Source: Pelethousia sp034928145
GTDB taxonomy: Bacteria; Bacillota; Clostridia; Christensenellales; CAG-138
Length of the DNA stretch: 64,000 nt
NCBI GenBank assembly: GCA_034928145.1
Contig: JAYFPE010000004.1
Location: forward strand, 84,140-148,139
Direction: 5' to 3'
Shown here: piece after piece, positions 8,140-15,969 of the stretch
How positions within the stretch are numbered: position 1 is the first letter of the stretch
How the letters are laid out: each line of letters starts with the position of its first letter
Notes under the pieces: generated by a model
What the model was told of the DNA's origin: nothing
Databases searched by the model: none
The model's input: only the letters and a program-made list of their open reading frames with translations
Position numbers and translations under genes: made by a program

Positions 8140-8734
8140 CGCTACGCCTCCTATCCCGATGCCGCTTGATGCGCTGATAGATGCAGCCTGTAACGCCGGA
8201 AAGCACAACAACAAGCGGCGCGCCTATGTTCCCGGCAATGACGAGAAGAAAAGCCGCGATCATCAGGATGATGGCGAAGCCGCTTTTCAAATTATATTTG
8301 CCCAAGGAAAAGGCGGCCGAAAGCACCAAGGCGGCGGATGCTGCCCGAATCCCGCGCATAGCGCCCAGAAGCGGGCCTTGCTGCGGGATCATATTTGCCA
8401 GAACGGTAGCCACGACCATCAGGGAAAACGCCGGGAGGATTGCCCCAAATCCCGCCGCAAGCATTCCGAAAAGGCCCGCCGCGCGGCGCCCAACAAGCGC
8501 CGCGCAATTGAGCGCGATTACGCCGGGCATGGTTTGCGAGAGCGTGGCATATTCCATAAATTCGTCCTTGGTTAGAAGCTGATATTTTTCAACCGCATCC
8601 CGTTCGATTGCCGGAACAACAGCAAGGCCGCCTGCAAATGTAAAGGTGCTGGCTTTTAAAAAAGTGATAAACAGCGCGAAATGTTTTCGAAACTTCTTTA
8701 TATTTTTGCCTTTAAATAAACTCCAACGAGACAA
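8129..8734 (-). CDS. Chromate transporter family protein, first half of a split pair
   Basis: A single CHR domain with the motif FLKASTFTFAGGLAVVPAIE, then EFMEYATLSQTMPGVIALNC and several hydrophobic helices. It forms a pair with the overlapping downstream gene. The start is set at a TTG at 8734 because a strong AAGGTGGGAG ribosome site precedes it by about six bases. An in-frame ATG at 8773 would lie almost at the predicted transcription start, without a ribosome site, and would add 13 residues. Uncertainty is in the start only. Confidence 0.8.
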   Translation of the reverse strand: MSRWSLFKGKNIKKFRKHFALFITFLKASTFTFAGGLAVVPAIERDAVEKYQLLTKDEFMEYATLSQTMPGVIALNCAALVGRRAAGLFGMLAAGFGAILPAFSLMVVATVLANMIPQQGPLLGAMRGIRAASAALVLSAAFSLGKYNLKSGFAIILMIAAFLLVIAGNIGAPLVVVLSGVTGCIYQRIKRHRDRRRSDAA

Positions 8735-8782
8735 TAATCTCCCACCTTCTTCCTTAGGCGCAACACTGCCCATATTAAAGAC

Positions 8783-8811
8783 ATTATAGCCCTTGAAACA
8801 TCATAAGTAAA
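8783..8811 (-). promoter_or_regulatory. Sigma-A type promoter of the chromate transporter pair
   Basis: On the minus strand TTTACT is followed after 17 bases by a perfect TATAAT. The predicted transcript begins near 8776, giving a leader of about 40 bases before the TTG start. Confidence 0.6.
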
Positions 8812-8849
8812 ATATTATAGTCTTACACGAGTAATATCGGGGATCTTGA

Positions 8850-9000
8850 CCTTGCGGCAGCACCCTCCACAAGGCCGGCATCGCAGCCGAGCTCGGCTGC
8901 GGGGAAATGATAGCGCCCGGTTCGACCGTCGCTCCGGCCGCTGCATCGACTATGGCGCGCTGGAGGCGGAGCGGCAAGGCGTAAGACCAGCAGCTAAGCG
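8850..9000 (+). pseudogene. Possible decayed transposase fragment, low confidence
   Basis: In one plus frame the DNA reads TLHKAGIAAELGCGE, like the N-terminal helix-turn-helix of IS30-type transposases. After a frame change it continues DSARFDRRSGRCIDYGALEA and ends at a stop near 9005. No terminal inverted repeats or target duplication were found. It could equally be chance similarity. The rest of the 8774-9110 gap holds a promoter on the left and a terminator on the right. Confidence 0.25.
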
Positions 9001-9005
9001 CCGAT

Positions 9006-9050
9006 AAAAAGGCGTGCCGTCACGGGGAAACCGTTGCGACACGCCTTTTG
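9006..9050 (-). terminator. Terminator downstream of the DEAD-box helicase
   Basis: AAAAAGGCGTG pairs with CACGCCTTTT around a GC-containing loop. On the minus strand the stem is followed by a run of T, so it ends transcripts of the helicase gene; it may work in both directions. Confidence 0.75.
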
Positions 9051-9110
9051 CGTTCTGATTGAGAGACGGGCGTATTAAAAGCCCTTGCCCTTGGAAGGCC
9101 TGCTCGGAGC

Positions 9111-10247
9111 CTAGCAGGCGGCAGTCAGGGAGGGTTCCGCCTGTGTTATCACCGCTTTCGTCTCACGCATGATGGTGCCGAGCATGCTTATCTCGTCCGG
9201 GCAGATGAAGGTATACGCCGTTCCACACCGGTTGGCGCGGCCTGTGCGGCCAATTCTATGAACGTAACAGTCGCTGCCGTTTGGCAGATCATAGTTGATC
9301 ACGATGTCGATATTGCTCACGTCGATGCCGCGCGCCGCCACATCCGTTGCCACGAGAACATCGATCTCACCCGCGCGGAACGCGGCCATGATACGCTCGC
9401 GCTTTTGCTGTTTAACATCGCCATGCAAAGCCTCGGCGCGTATCCCCTGGCGCTTAAGATCCTTACAAAGCTTATCGGCCCTGTGCTTCATATTGACAAA
9501 GACCAAGGAAAGCGTATCGCCGTTACGCTCCAACAGGGATAGCAGCGTATGCTTTTTAGCCCCATTCGCCACGGTCGTATAAAATTGCTCCACCGTCTTT
9601 ACCGTTAGCGTATCCTCTTTAATGGCGATGTGCTGTGCATCGCGCTGATAGCTTCGTGCGATCTCCATGATCTCTTTAGGCAGCGTAGCGGAGAACAGAA
9701 CCGTTTGCCGCTGCTGCGGAACAGCCTTCAAGATTCGGTTCAAATCCTGCTTGAAGCCCATATCCAGCATCCTGTCGGCTTCATCCAGAACAACGATTTG
9801 AATGCCGTCGAGCTTTGCCGTGCGGCGCTGTATATGATCCAGCAGCCTGCCCGGCGTGGCAATGATGATCTGCGGGTTGCGGCGAAGCGCCGCGAGCTGC
9901 TTTTGTATATTTTCACCGCCATAGAGCGTAGCAAGGCGTACATTCTCTTTGTATTTTGTCAGGCTTTTTACAACGCCGGATGTTTGTATCGCCAGCTCGC
10001 GGGTAGGGCTTAATATGAGAACCTGCGCATTTTTATTATTGGTATCTATAAATTCGCACACCGGGATGCCAAACGCGCAGGTTTTCCCGGTGCCTGTAGG
10101 GGCCTGCACAATAAGGTCGCGGCCCGCAAGGAAAGGCTCGATCGCCTTTGCCTGTATCGGCGTTGCCTGCTCAAACCCCATCGCGCAAATTGCCCGTTGC
10201 ATGCTGGGAGAGAGTCCGTACTGATCAAAGGTTGCTTTTTCGTTCAT
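9111..10247 (-). CDS. DEAD-box ATP-dependent RNA helicase
   Basis: A 378-residue helicase with all core motifs: Q motif near residues 8-30 (GFEQATPIQAKAI), motif I APTGTGKT, motif Ia PTRELAIQ, GG, TPGRLLDH, motif II VLDEAD, motif III FSATLP, motif IV LVFVNMKHRADKL, motif V ATDVAARGIDV and motif VI YVHRIGRTGRA. It stops right after the RecA-like core, with no RNA-binding or basic C-terminal tail, so it is a minimal RhlE/CshA-like helicase. The cold-shock gene lies just upstream on the same strand, separated by a weak hairpin, suggesting joint use in RNA unfolding at low temperature. Confidence 0.92.
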   Translation of the reverse strand: MNEKATFDQYGLSPSMQRAICAMGFEQATPIQAKAIEPFLAGRDLIVQAPTGTGKTCAFGIPVCEFIDTNNKNAQVLILSPTRELAIQTSGVVKSLTKYKENVRLATLYGGENIQKQLAALRRNPQIIIATPGRLLDHIQRRTAKLDGIQIVVLDEADRMLDMGFKQDLNRILKAVPQQRQTVLFSATLPKEIMEIARSYQRDAQHIAIKEDTLTVKTVEQFYTTVANGAKKHTLLSLLERNGDTLSLVFVNMKHRADKLCKDLKRQGIRAEALHGDVKQQKRERIMAAFRAGEIDVLVATDVAARGIDVSNIDIVINYDLPNGSDCYVHRIGRTGRANRCGTAYTFICPDEISMLGTIMRETKAVITQAEPSLTAAC

Positions 10248-10271
10248 ATAATCTCCTGTGTTTGCGCGTAA

Positions 10272-10307
10272 AGAATCCGCCCGCCTGTTTCCAGATGGGC
10301 GGATTCT
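10272..10307 (-). terminator. Hairpin between the cold-shock gene and the helicase
   Basis: AGAATCCGCCC pairs perfectly with GGGCGGATTCT around a 14-base loop. The minus-strand downstream sequence is poor in T, so partial read-through from the cold-shock gene into the helicase is likely. Confidence 0.55.
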
Positions 10308-10319
10308 CTTAACATCAAT

Positions 10320-10535
10320 TTAGGCAGTCCGTACGTTTACCGCGCGGAATTTGCTGCTGTTTTTCGGATCCGCCTCGATATCGAACGTAACAGCCTGGCC
10401 CTCTTGCAGGGTTCTATAACCGCTATCGGAAACAATGGCGGAAAAATGTACGAATACATCCTCTCCGCCCGCGTCATTGGAGATAAAGCCAAAGCCCTTT
10501 TCCGTGTTGAACCATTTTACCGTACCGCTATGCAT
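10320..10535 (-). CDS. Cold shock protein, CspA family
   Basis: A 71-residue single cold-shock domain with both nucleic-acid binding motifs, KGFGFI (RNP1) and VFVHFSAI (RNP2), and the usual MHSGTVKWFN start. These proteins bind single-stranded RNA and DNA and act as RNA chaperones. The ATG at 10535 is chosen because of a strong CTAGGAGGT ribosome site and family length. A leader of about 110 bases with a long hairpin precedes it. The paralogue cannot be named. Confidence 0.93.
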   Translation of the reverse strand: MHSGTVKWFNTEKGFGFISNDAGGEDVFVHFSAIVSDSGYRTLQEGQAVTFDIEADPKNSSKFRAVNVRTA

Positions 10536-10580
10536 GGTGGTACCTCCTAGATAAATATTACATCCGAAAGAATAGAGAAA

Positions 10581-10627
10581 CCTCGTATTTCTGTAAACCA
10601 TAAACATCGATTTACACAAATACGAGG
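10581..10627 (-). promoter_or_regulatory. Long hairpin in the cold-shock gene leader
   Basis: Two 17-base arms (10581-10597 and 10611-10627) pair with a single mismatch around a 13-base A/T-rich loop. The hairpin sits between the predicted transcription start near 10647 and the ribosome site at about 10545. Cold-shock leaders are known to refold with temperature; this is a candidate RNA thermosensor or stability element. Confidence 0.6.
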
Positions 10628-10653
10628 TCTATCAATCACTTTAGAACATTCTT

Positions 10654-10682
10654 AATCTACCATACAATCCTATTCTAGTCAA
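10654..10682 (-). promoter_or_regulatory. Sigma-A type promoter of the cold-shock gene
   Basis: Minus strand: TTGACT, 17-base spacer, TAGATT. The predicted start near 10647 gives a leader of about 110 bases. Confidence 0.6.
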
Positions 10683-10691
10683 GCAGATTTG

Positions 10692-10717
10692 AAAAAGACA
10701 CGACTGGAAGCCGTGCC
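10692..10717 (-). terminator. Terminator after the cohesin-like gene
   Basis: On the minus strand GGCACG pairs with CGTGTC (one G-T pair) around a nine-base loop, followed by TTTTTC. It separates the cohesin/dockerin gene pair from the cold-shock promoter. Confidence 0.5.
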
Positions 10718-10806
10718 TTATCCGTAAACGTATTATAGCAAATGAAACGCAACGATATGATGCGATGGGGGAGTGGATCCGCCATTGCGCTTCCGTATCA
10801 TGCCGA

Positions 10807-12030
10807 TTATTGTTCAAACTCCTGCCGGCGCGCGCGTTCGCGCTGCGCCCTGCGCTTCGCGGCCCGCTCTTTACGGCGCTTCTCCTCCGCCGCGCGGACT
10901 GCAAGGAGTACGATAAGCAGGATAAGGAGCAGCGCGCCTGCGCCGCATATGGCGTAAAACAGCGTTGCGTTCACGCTGATTACACCCGACTCCGCGGGCT
11001 CTACGGACTGCTGCGGCGCGGGCGCGGGCGTTTCTACAGACTCCTCGGGCGGCAGCGTGGGCTGCACGGGCCGCGCGGGCATCACCGCATAGCGCTGGAG
11101 GGATTGATCGGATGGGTTATAAGCATAATACCCCACCTCGCCATTGGCATTGCGCGCGTATAGAAGGTAGATATCGCCCTGCGCATCCTGCGCCTTCCAC
11201 GCGGTATAATCCTTTTCGTCTATGGTCAGCGTAGTTTCCGCAAAGCCGTCGGGAAGCGGCACGCTGCCGTCGGGTTGCAGGAGGATATACGTTTTTGAAA
11301 CGGAGGATACCGTTTTATAGGGGTAGAGCGTATCCGCTTGCGCGTTAAAGATATAATAGCCGCCTACGTCGCCCGAAGCGTTGGATAAGTAGAAGAGCGT
11401 GGGCGCGTCGCTATCGGCTACGATGGCTGCGGCCACCGTTTGATCGTGGTAGGTATATTCCGTCTCCTCATAGTTCGCGGGCAGCGTCACGTTTTCGAGC
11501 GTGCGCCAGATATATAGGCTCTCCGCCGCGCCCTCCACATTTTGCGCCGGAACGCCCTCTTTCGCGTAGTCGATGGGTGGCGGTGTAGGCGTTGCGGGCG
11601 CTGCGGCGACCGTTATATTCACGCTCGCGCTCGCGGCGCCTTCTTCCTTGCCGTCATAGCCCAGCACCTTTTCCAGATTGAATTTGACCTCCGCCGTACC
11701 TGCCGCCACGGCCGTGAATGTTACACGTGCCGTTAGCGCGTCGGTTCCGCCTTTTTGGGCGGAAGCCATGCTCAAAAAGCCGTCGGAAGCGCCGCCCGCG
11801 CTTTCGGCGTAAGCGAGAAGCGCCGGGTCGTAGGTGAAAATGCCCTCCGCGACGGACATCCCCTTACCGCTCACGGTCACGGTGATCTCCACCGTATCAC
11901 CCGCCTGTACGCTCGTTTTGTCCGCTGCGGCGCTTAGGCGCACATCGGCGAGTGCGGATGCCGGCGCGAGAAGCAGAAGCGCCACGAGAAGGAACGCGGC
12001 CGCCCTTTTATATGCCAAAAAGCCTTTCAT
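10807..12030 (-). CDS. Membrane-anchored cohesin-domain protein
   Basis: A 407-residue exported protein. Residues 1-29 form a signal peptide (a basic start, then FLLVALLLLAP and ASALA). Residues 30-145 look like a cohesin domain: VQAGDTVEITVTVSG near the start and GIFTYDPALLAYAES in the middle. A TPTPPP linker follows, then a region rich in Tyr and Asp with two similar blocks (IFNAQADTLYPYKTVSS and AYNPSDQSLQRYAVMP). A Pro/Glu linker leads to one membrane helix near residues 350-375 (GAGALLLILLIVLLAVRAA) and a very basic cytoplasmic tail. The gene lies 14 bases after a secreted protein ending in a dockerin, the natural partner of cohesins, so the two probably bind each other at the cell surface. 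Confidence 0.75.
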   Translation of the reverse strand: MKGFLAYKRAAAFLLVALLLLAPASALADVRLSAAADKTSVQAGDTVEITVTVSGKGMSVAEGIFTYDPALLAYAESAGGASDGFLSMASAQKGGTDALTARVTFTAVAAGTAEVKFNLEKVLGYDGKEEGAASASVNITVAAAPATPTPPPIDYAKEGVPAQNVEGAAESLYIWRTLENVTLPANYEETEYTYHDQTVAAAIVADSDAPTLFYLSNASGDVGGYYIFNAQADTLYPYKTVSSVSKTYILLQPDGSVPLPDGFAETTLTIDEKDYTAWKAQDAQGDIYLLYARNANGEVGYYAYNPSDQSLQRYAVMPARPVQPTLPPEESVETPAPAPQQSVEPAESGVISVNATLFYAICGAGALLLILLIVLLAVRAAEEKRRKERAAKRRAQRERARRQEFEQ

Positions 12031-12044
12031 ACCTCAATACCCCC

Positions 12045-13784
12045 TTAAGCTATCTTTGCATCGCCGTTGATAAAGCGAATGAGTAGGAGCATGTCGTTTG
12101 CGTCCACCGCACCGTTGCGATCGACATCCGCCGCACGCAAGCGCGCGCCCGTAAGGAGCGTGCCGTGCGCGAGGTGGCCGCCAAGCGCCCCTACGTCCGC
12201 GTCGCCTATTTTGCCATCGCCGTCGAGATCGCCGAAGATCACAACGGGCAGGTCAAAGAACTTCTTTCCCTCGCCGTAGGTAATGCGCACGAATTGGCCT
12301 GTGCATACATCCCCATCCACAGGGTTCCCCTTGGCGCTGACGAGGCTCAGGCTGCCCTCGGAGGAAAGCTTTTTCAAAAACGCTTCGCCCGAGGTGCCGG
12401 CCGAAACGCCGCTTACGCCCCAGGCGCGCACCTTATAGGCGTCGCTTTCCACCTTGGGCGCGGTGTCGTAATCGCCGATGGCGATGAGCTCGGTGTTCGC
12501 ATAATAGAAAGAAAGGATATCCGCATACGGCTGGCCCGCACGCGCGCGCTCCTGCGCGCCGCGCTGCGAAAGGCCCACACCGTGGCCGTAGCGCCGCTCC
12601 GTGAGGAAGAAGCCCGCGTATTCCACGCCGCCGCTGCGGCAAACGCCCGCCTCCGCGCCGCGCATCCGCAGCCGCGTCTTTTTTGCGGTGAGGCTGCCGG
12701 TTTGGCGTTGGAAGCTGCCAAAGCGCAGATCCTCGAGCGCAAGCGTTACCGTCACCTGCCCGCTCTTTTGCGTGCCGCTTTCTTCATACCCCACCACGAG
12801 CGTCACATCCGCCTCGGTATAGCAGCGGCTCGGCGCGTCGTATGTTGGGTTCTTCGGCGTGACCGCCACCGTTTCGAGCAAGATCACAGCCCGCCCCGCC
12901 GCGCTGTAAGCCGCGCTTTCGAGCGCAAGAAGCACGCCCGCATCCATAAGCTTGCGGGTTTCGCCGCTAAACTTCGCCGGGATGAAGGACCGCTCCTCGA
13001 TGCTCGAGGCGTTCAAAAGGTCATACGGGTCATCAGCGTTGATGTAGTAAGGATAATCATTGGACCAAACATTGCCCGTTCGCTCGGTTTGCCCGCCATT
13101 GGAGGCGGAGTAGAATGATTCGATAATATCCCCCGCGTTGGTGAGCACCTGCCCGGCCGTAGCGTCCACCGCGGCGATGGCGCGGGCGTTTTTGCTGCTG
13201 TAACCGCGGTATACCTGATCCTCCGAGGTGTCCAAAAGATCATAGGCGCGCGTGAGGTATTTGGAAGCCCGCGCAGCGGCGTAGCCGCGCGCGCACACTG
13301 CCTGCGCCTTGAGCGCATCGATGGGGAAAAGGTTGCTCATCTCGTGCGGCACCACGCCGTAGAGATAGTGTTCGATGGGCAGCGTGTTGATGGCGCGTAT
13401 CGAGCCCTCATACACATCGAAGGTCATGTTGCCTAAATAGGTGCAGGTGCCGTAGGAGGCGTGTTTGAGGCGGATGTAATCCGCTTTCCCGCCATAATCG
13501 CCGCTCAAAAGCGTAATGGAGGCTGCGGTTATGGTTTTGCCGCCCACCGTGAGGGACACGCGCCCCCCCACCGTTTTCACGGTAAGCTCATCGGTTCCCA
13601 CTTCCAGGTCTTTTTGCCCTTCCACGGTGAATTTGCCCACGGGCGTGAATGAAAACTCCTTTTGCTTGCCAATTGAGATGCGCACGCGCACATCCGAGCA
13701 GAACACCGCCGCGCGCGCGGGCACGGCGGCGCATACGATGATCAGCGCAAGGCTCAGCATAAGCACGGTCCTTACTTTGCGCAT
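12045..13784 (-). CDS. SpoIID/LytB domain protein with C-terminal dockerin
   Basis: A 579-residue secreted protein. A signal peptide (to about residue 26, ending VPARA) is followed by a region of about 100 residues and then a SpoIID/LytB domain: LPIEHYLYGVVPHEMSN, LKAQAVCARGYAAARAS, IIESFYSASNGGQTE and, near the end, YGHGVGLSQRGAQERA. SpoIID proteins are lytic transglycosylases or amidase activators on peptidoglycan. The last 65 residues hold two calcium-loop repeats, DLDGDGKIGDAD and DVDRNGAVDANDMLLL, a type I dockerin. The ATG at 13784 has a GGGAGG ribosome site and starts the signal peptide. The gene precedes the membrane-anchored cohesin gene, implying docking of a wall-acting enzyme to the cell surface. 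Confidence 0.85.
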   Translation of the reverse strand: MRKVRTVLMLSLALIIVCAAVPARAAVFCSDVRVRISIGKQKEFSFTPVGKFTVEGQKDLEVGTDELTVKTVGGRVSLTVGGKTITAASITLLSGDYGGKADYIRLKHASYGTCTYLGNMTFDVYEGSIRAINTLPIEHYLYGVVPHEMSNLFPIDALKAQAVCARGYAAARASKYLTRAYDLLDTSEDQVYRGYSSKNARAIAAVDATAGQVLTNAGDIIESFYSASNGGQTERTGNVWSNDYPYYINADDPYDLLNASSIEERSFIPAKFSGETRKLMDAGVLLALESAAYSAAGRAVILLETVAVTPKNPTYDAPSRCYTEADVTLVVGYEESGTQKSGQVTVTLALEDLRFGSFQRQTGSLTAKKTRLRMRGAEAGVCRSGGVEYAGFFLTERRYGHGVGLSQRGAQERARAGQPYADILSFYYANTELIAIGDYDTAPKVESDAYKVRAWGVSGVSAGTSGEAFLKKLSSEGSLSLVSAKGNPVDGDVCTGQFVRITYGEGKKFFDLPVVIFGDLDGDGKIGDADVGALGGHLAHGTLLTGARLRAADVDRNGAVDANDMLLLIRFINGDAKIA

Positions 13785-13836
13785 GATATGCCTCCCATTC
13801 TTTCGTATTCGGGGCGTTTCTACAACTGTCTTATTT

Positions 13837-13866
13837 ATATTACCTTTTTTCACTGGCAAAGGTCAA
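13837..13866 (-). promoter_or_regulatory. Sigma-A type promoter of the dockerin/cohesin gene pair
   Basis: Minus strand: TTGACC, 18-base spacer, TAATAT, about 50 bases before the SpoIID-like start. It shares the 13785-14184 intergenic region with the chemoreceptor promoter on the other strand; nothing else was recognised there. Confidence 0.5.
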
Positions 13867-14122
13867 CGGCGCCACCCCCCACAAAGGCCGTTTTCAGGCG
13901 CTTGTTCTATGAACTTTTGATGAATTCGATTTTATACAATCTGTTCGCTTTGCGGGATAATGGCGTTTGTGAAAATGGAATTGCCTTCACAATGGATCTC
14001 ATGTCGCCTCGGTCCTCAAACGATCCGCTCGAAGCAACTCTTTATATCAATCATATTCTTTATCAAAATTCGACTAAAATAAACTGAAATAGCCGGAAAA
14101 CACCACAATACTCTATAATTCC

Positions 14123-14149
14123 TTAACTTTTCTCGGGGAATCCCGATAT
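14123..14149 (+). promoter_or_regulatory. Sigma-D (sigma-28) type promoter of the chemoreceptor gene
   Basis: TTAA, 15 bases, CCCGATAT, against the consensus TAAA-N15-GCCGATAT: 3 of 4 and 7 of 8 matches with exact spacing. It lies 36 bases before the ATG. This links the receptor to the late flagellar regulon controlled by FlgM. Confidence 0.7.
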
Positions 14150-14184
14150 AAGGTACAAAGAAAACTCGGGGGTAATGATTTTTT

Positions 14185-15897
14185 ATGAAGAGCATTAGGA
14201 CCAAACTGATTCTTAGCATCTCGATCCTGCTTTTCGTTTCGCTGGCGGCGGTCGTCTTCATTGGACTGCTCAAGAGTTACCAGGTTAATAATGAGATCAC
14301 CCAGGTACAATATGAGAATCAATTGAGCGGCGCCAACAACATGCTCAAGGTTTATCTTACCGAGCAGTTTGGTTCATTAACGATGAAAGAGGAGGGCATA
14401 TTGCGCGGCGAGGATGGCCAGGCCATCGACGGGCAATATGAATATCTCGACCGGCTTAGTGAAAACATGGGCGTGGTGGCGACCGTGTTTGCCCGCGATG
14501 GCAGCAATTTTGTGCGCGCCATCACCAGCGTCAAGGATGCGCAGGACCAGCGGATCATCGGCACGGAGCTGGATACGAGCGGGCCGGCCTATGCGGCAAT
14601 CTCGGGAGGCAACAGCTATTATGGCGAGGCCGCCATCATGGGCGCGCAATATATGGCAGCCTATACCCCTATCTATGATGCAAACAATCAGGCCATCGGT
14701 ATTTATTTCGTAGGCGTGCCCATGGAGGAGGTCAATAACGTTCTGAGCACAGGCATGGCCTCTACCATCCGCTCCGTGTTCCTGCTTTCCGCGGGCGTGT
14801 TGGCCCTGGCCATCCTTTTTACGTATTTTATCAGCGGCAGCATCGCCAGGCCCATCCAGACGGTCACGGGTGTGGCGCAGAAGATTGCTCAGGGGCAGTT
14901 CGACGTGTCTCTCTCGGTAAAATCTAAAGACGAGATCGGCAGGCTGGCCAAGGCTTTCAACCTGACGATCGACCAGCTGGTAAACTACCAGGGCTATATA
15001 GACGAGATCTCCGACGTTCTGCAACGGGTCTCGCAGGGGGATTTGCAGGCGGAGCTGCGGCGGGAATATGCCGGGCAGTTTAAAAAGATTAAGGATCACA
15101 TGGAGGCGCTGCTGCGCAACCTTAACGCCACCCTGTTGCAGATTGGTCAATCCGCGGCCCAGGTGGACGGCGGGGCCGGGCAGATCGCGCAGAGCGCGCA
15201 GGCCCTCTCCCAAGGCGCCACCGAGCAGGCTAGCTCCTTGGAGGAACTGTTCGCTTCCATTGCGGAGATCGCGCAGCAGGTCAAGCAAAACGCGGAAAAC
15301 GCCAAATCCGCGCATGACCGGGCGGAGCAGGCGGGGCAGGAGTTGCAATCGAGCGCCGGCCAGATGCAGGGCATGATCGAGGCTATGCACAACATCACGC
15401 TCAAATCGGCGGAAATCCGCAAGGTCAATAAGATCATTGAGGATATTGCCTTCCAAACGAACATCCTCGCGCTCAACGCGGCCGTGGAAGCCGCCCGTGC
15501 AGGCCAATCCGGCAAGGGCTTCGCCGTTGTGGCGGATGAAGTGCGTACGCTGGCGGCCAAATCCGCAGAGGCGGCCAAGAATACCACCCTGCTGATCGGT
15601 GAAACCATCGAGGCCGTGGAAAGCGGCTCCGCAATCGCCAACGCCACCGCGCAATCCCTGCGCGAGGCCACCGGTAGCGCCGCCGAAGCTGTATTCCTAA
15701 TGGATAAGATCGCGCAGGCCTCCCAGGGCCAGGCGCAGGCGATCGGCCAGATCGACCAAGGCCTGGCGCAGGTTTCAGATGTGGTGCAAACCAACGCGGC
15801 CACAGCCGAGGAAAGCGCGGCTGCGAGCGAGCAACTGTCCGGCCAATCCAACATGCTGGCGGAGCTGATCCGCCAATTCAACCTCAAGGAGATCTAG
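14185..15897 (+). CDS. Methyl-accepting chemotaxis protein with extracellular Cache domain
   Basis: A 570-residue receptor. Membrane helix 1 at about residues 8-30, a periplasmic-side sCache_3-like sensor to about residue 190 (MGVVATVFARDG, GEAAIMGAQYMAAYTPIYD, GIYFVGVP), helix 2 at about 195-217, then HAMP segments (IARPIQTVTGVAQKIAQGQF and VLQRVSQGDLQAEL). The signalling tip has the highly conserved IEDIAFQTNILALNAAVEAA and GKGFAVVADEVRTLA. It transmits ligand binding to CheA and CheW. There is no C-terminal receptor pentapeptide. The ligand cannot be told from sequence. Expression is probably sigma-D dependent. The ATG follows a GGGGGT ribosome site. Confidence 0.95.
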   Translation: MKSIRTKLILSISILLFVSLAAVVFIGLLKSYQVNNEITQVQYENQLSGANNMLKVYLTEQFGSLTMKEEGILRGEDGQAIDGQYEYLDRLSENMGVVATVFARDGSNFVRAITSVKDAQDQRIIGTELDTSGPAYAAISGGNSYYGEAAIMGAQYMAAYTPIYDANNQAIGIYFVGVPMEEVNNVLSTGMASTIRSVFLLSAGVLALAILFTYFISGSIARPIQTVTGVAQKIAQGQFDVSLSVKSKDEIGRLAKAFNLTIDQLVNYQGYIDEISDVLQRVSQGDLQAELRREYAGQFKKIKDHMEALLRNLNATLLQIGQSAAQVDGGAGQIAQSAQALSQGATEQASSLEELFASIAEIAQQVKQNAENAKSAHDRAEQAGQELQSSAGQMQGMIEAMHNITLKSAEIRKVNKIIEDIAFQTNILALNAAVEAARAGQSGKGFAVVADEVRTLAAKSAEAAKNTTLLIGETIEAVESGSAIANATAQSLREATGSAAEAVFLMDKIAQASQGQAQAIGQIDQGLAQVSDVVQTNAATAEESAAASEQLSGQSNMLAELIRQFNLKEI

Positions 15898-15918
15898 CGC
15901 GTCACCGCAAATCGTCGG

Positions 15919-15969
15919 GGCCGGGATATGGAACGAAAAAGCTTCGGTTCCAGATCCCGGCCTAGTTTT
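15919..15969 (+). terminator. Terminator of the chemoreceptor gene
   Basis: A long stem (GGCCGGGAT then TGGAAC against GTTCCA then ATCCCGGCC) is followed by TAGTTTTA, beginning 22 bases after the stop codon. Confidence 0.8.

Noticed and set aside
7567..8734. A frameshifted full-length chromate transporter
   Set aside because: The two halves overlap with a proper start for each CHR domain, which is the normal split-gene arrangement in Firmicutes, not a broken gene.
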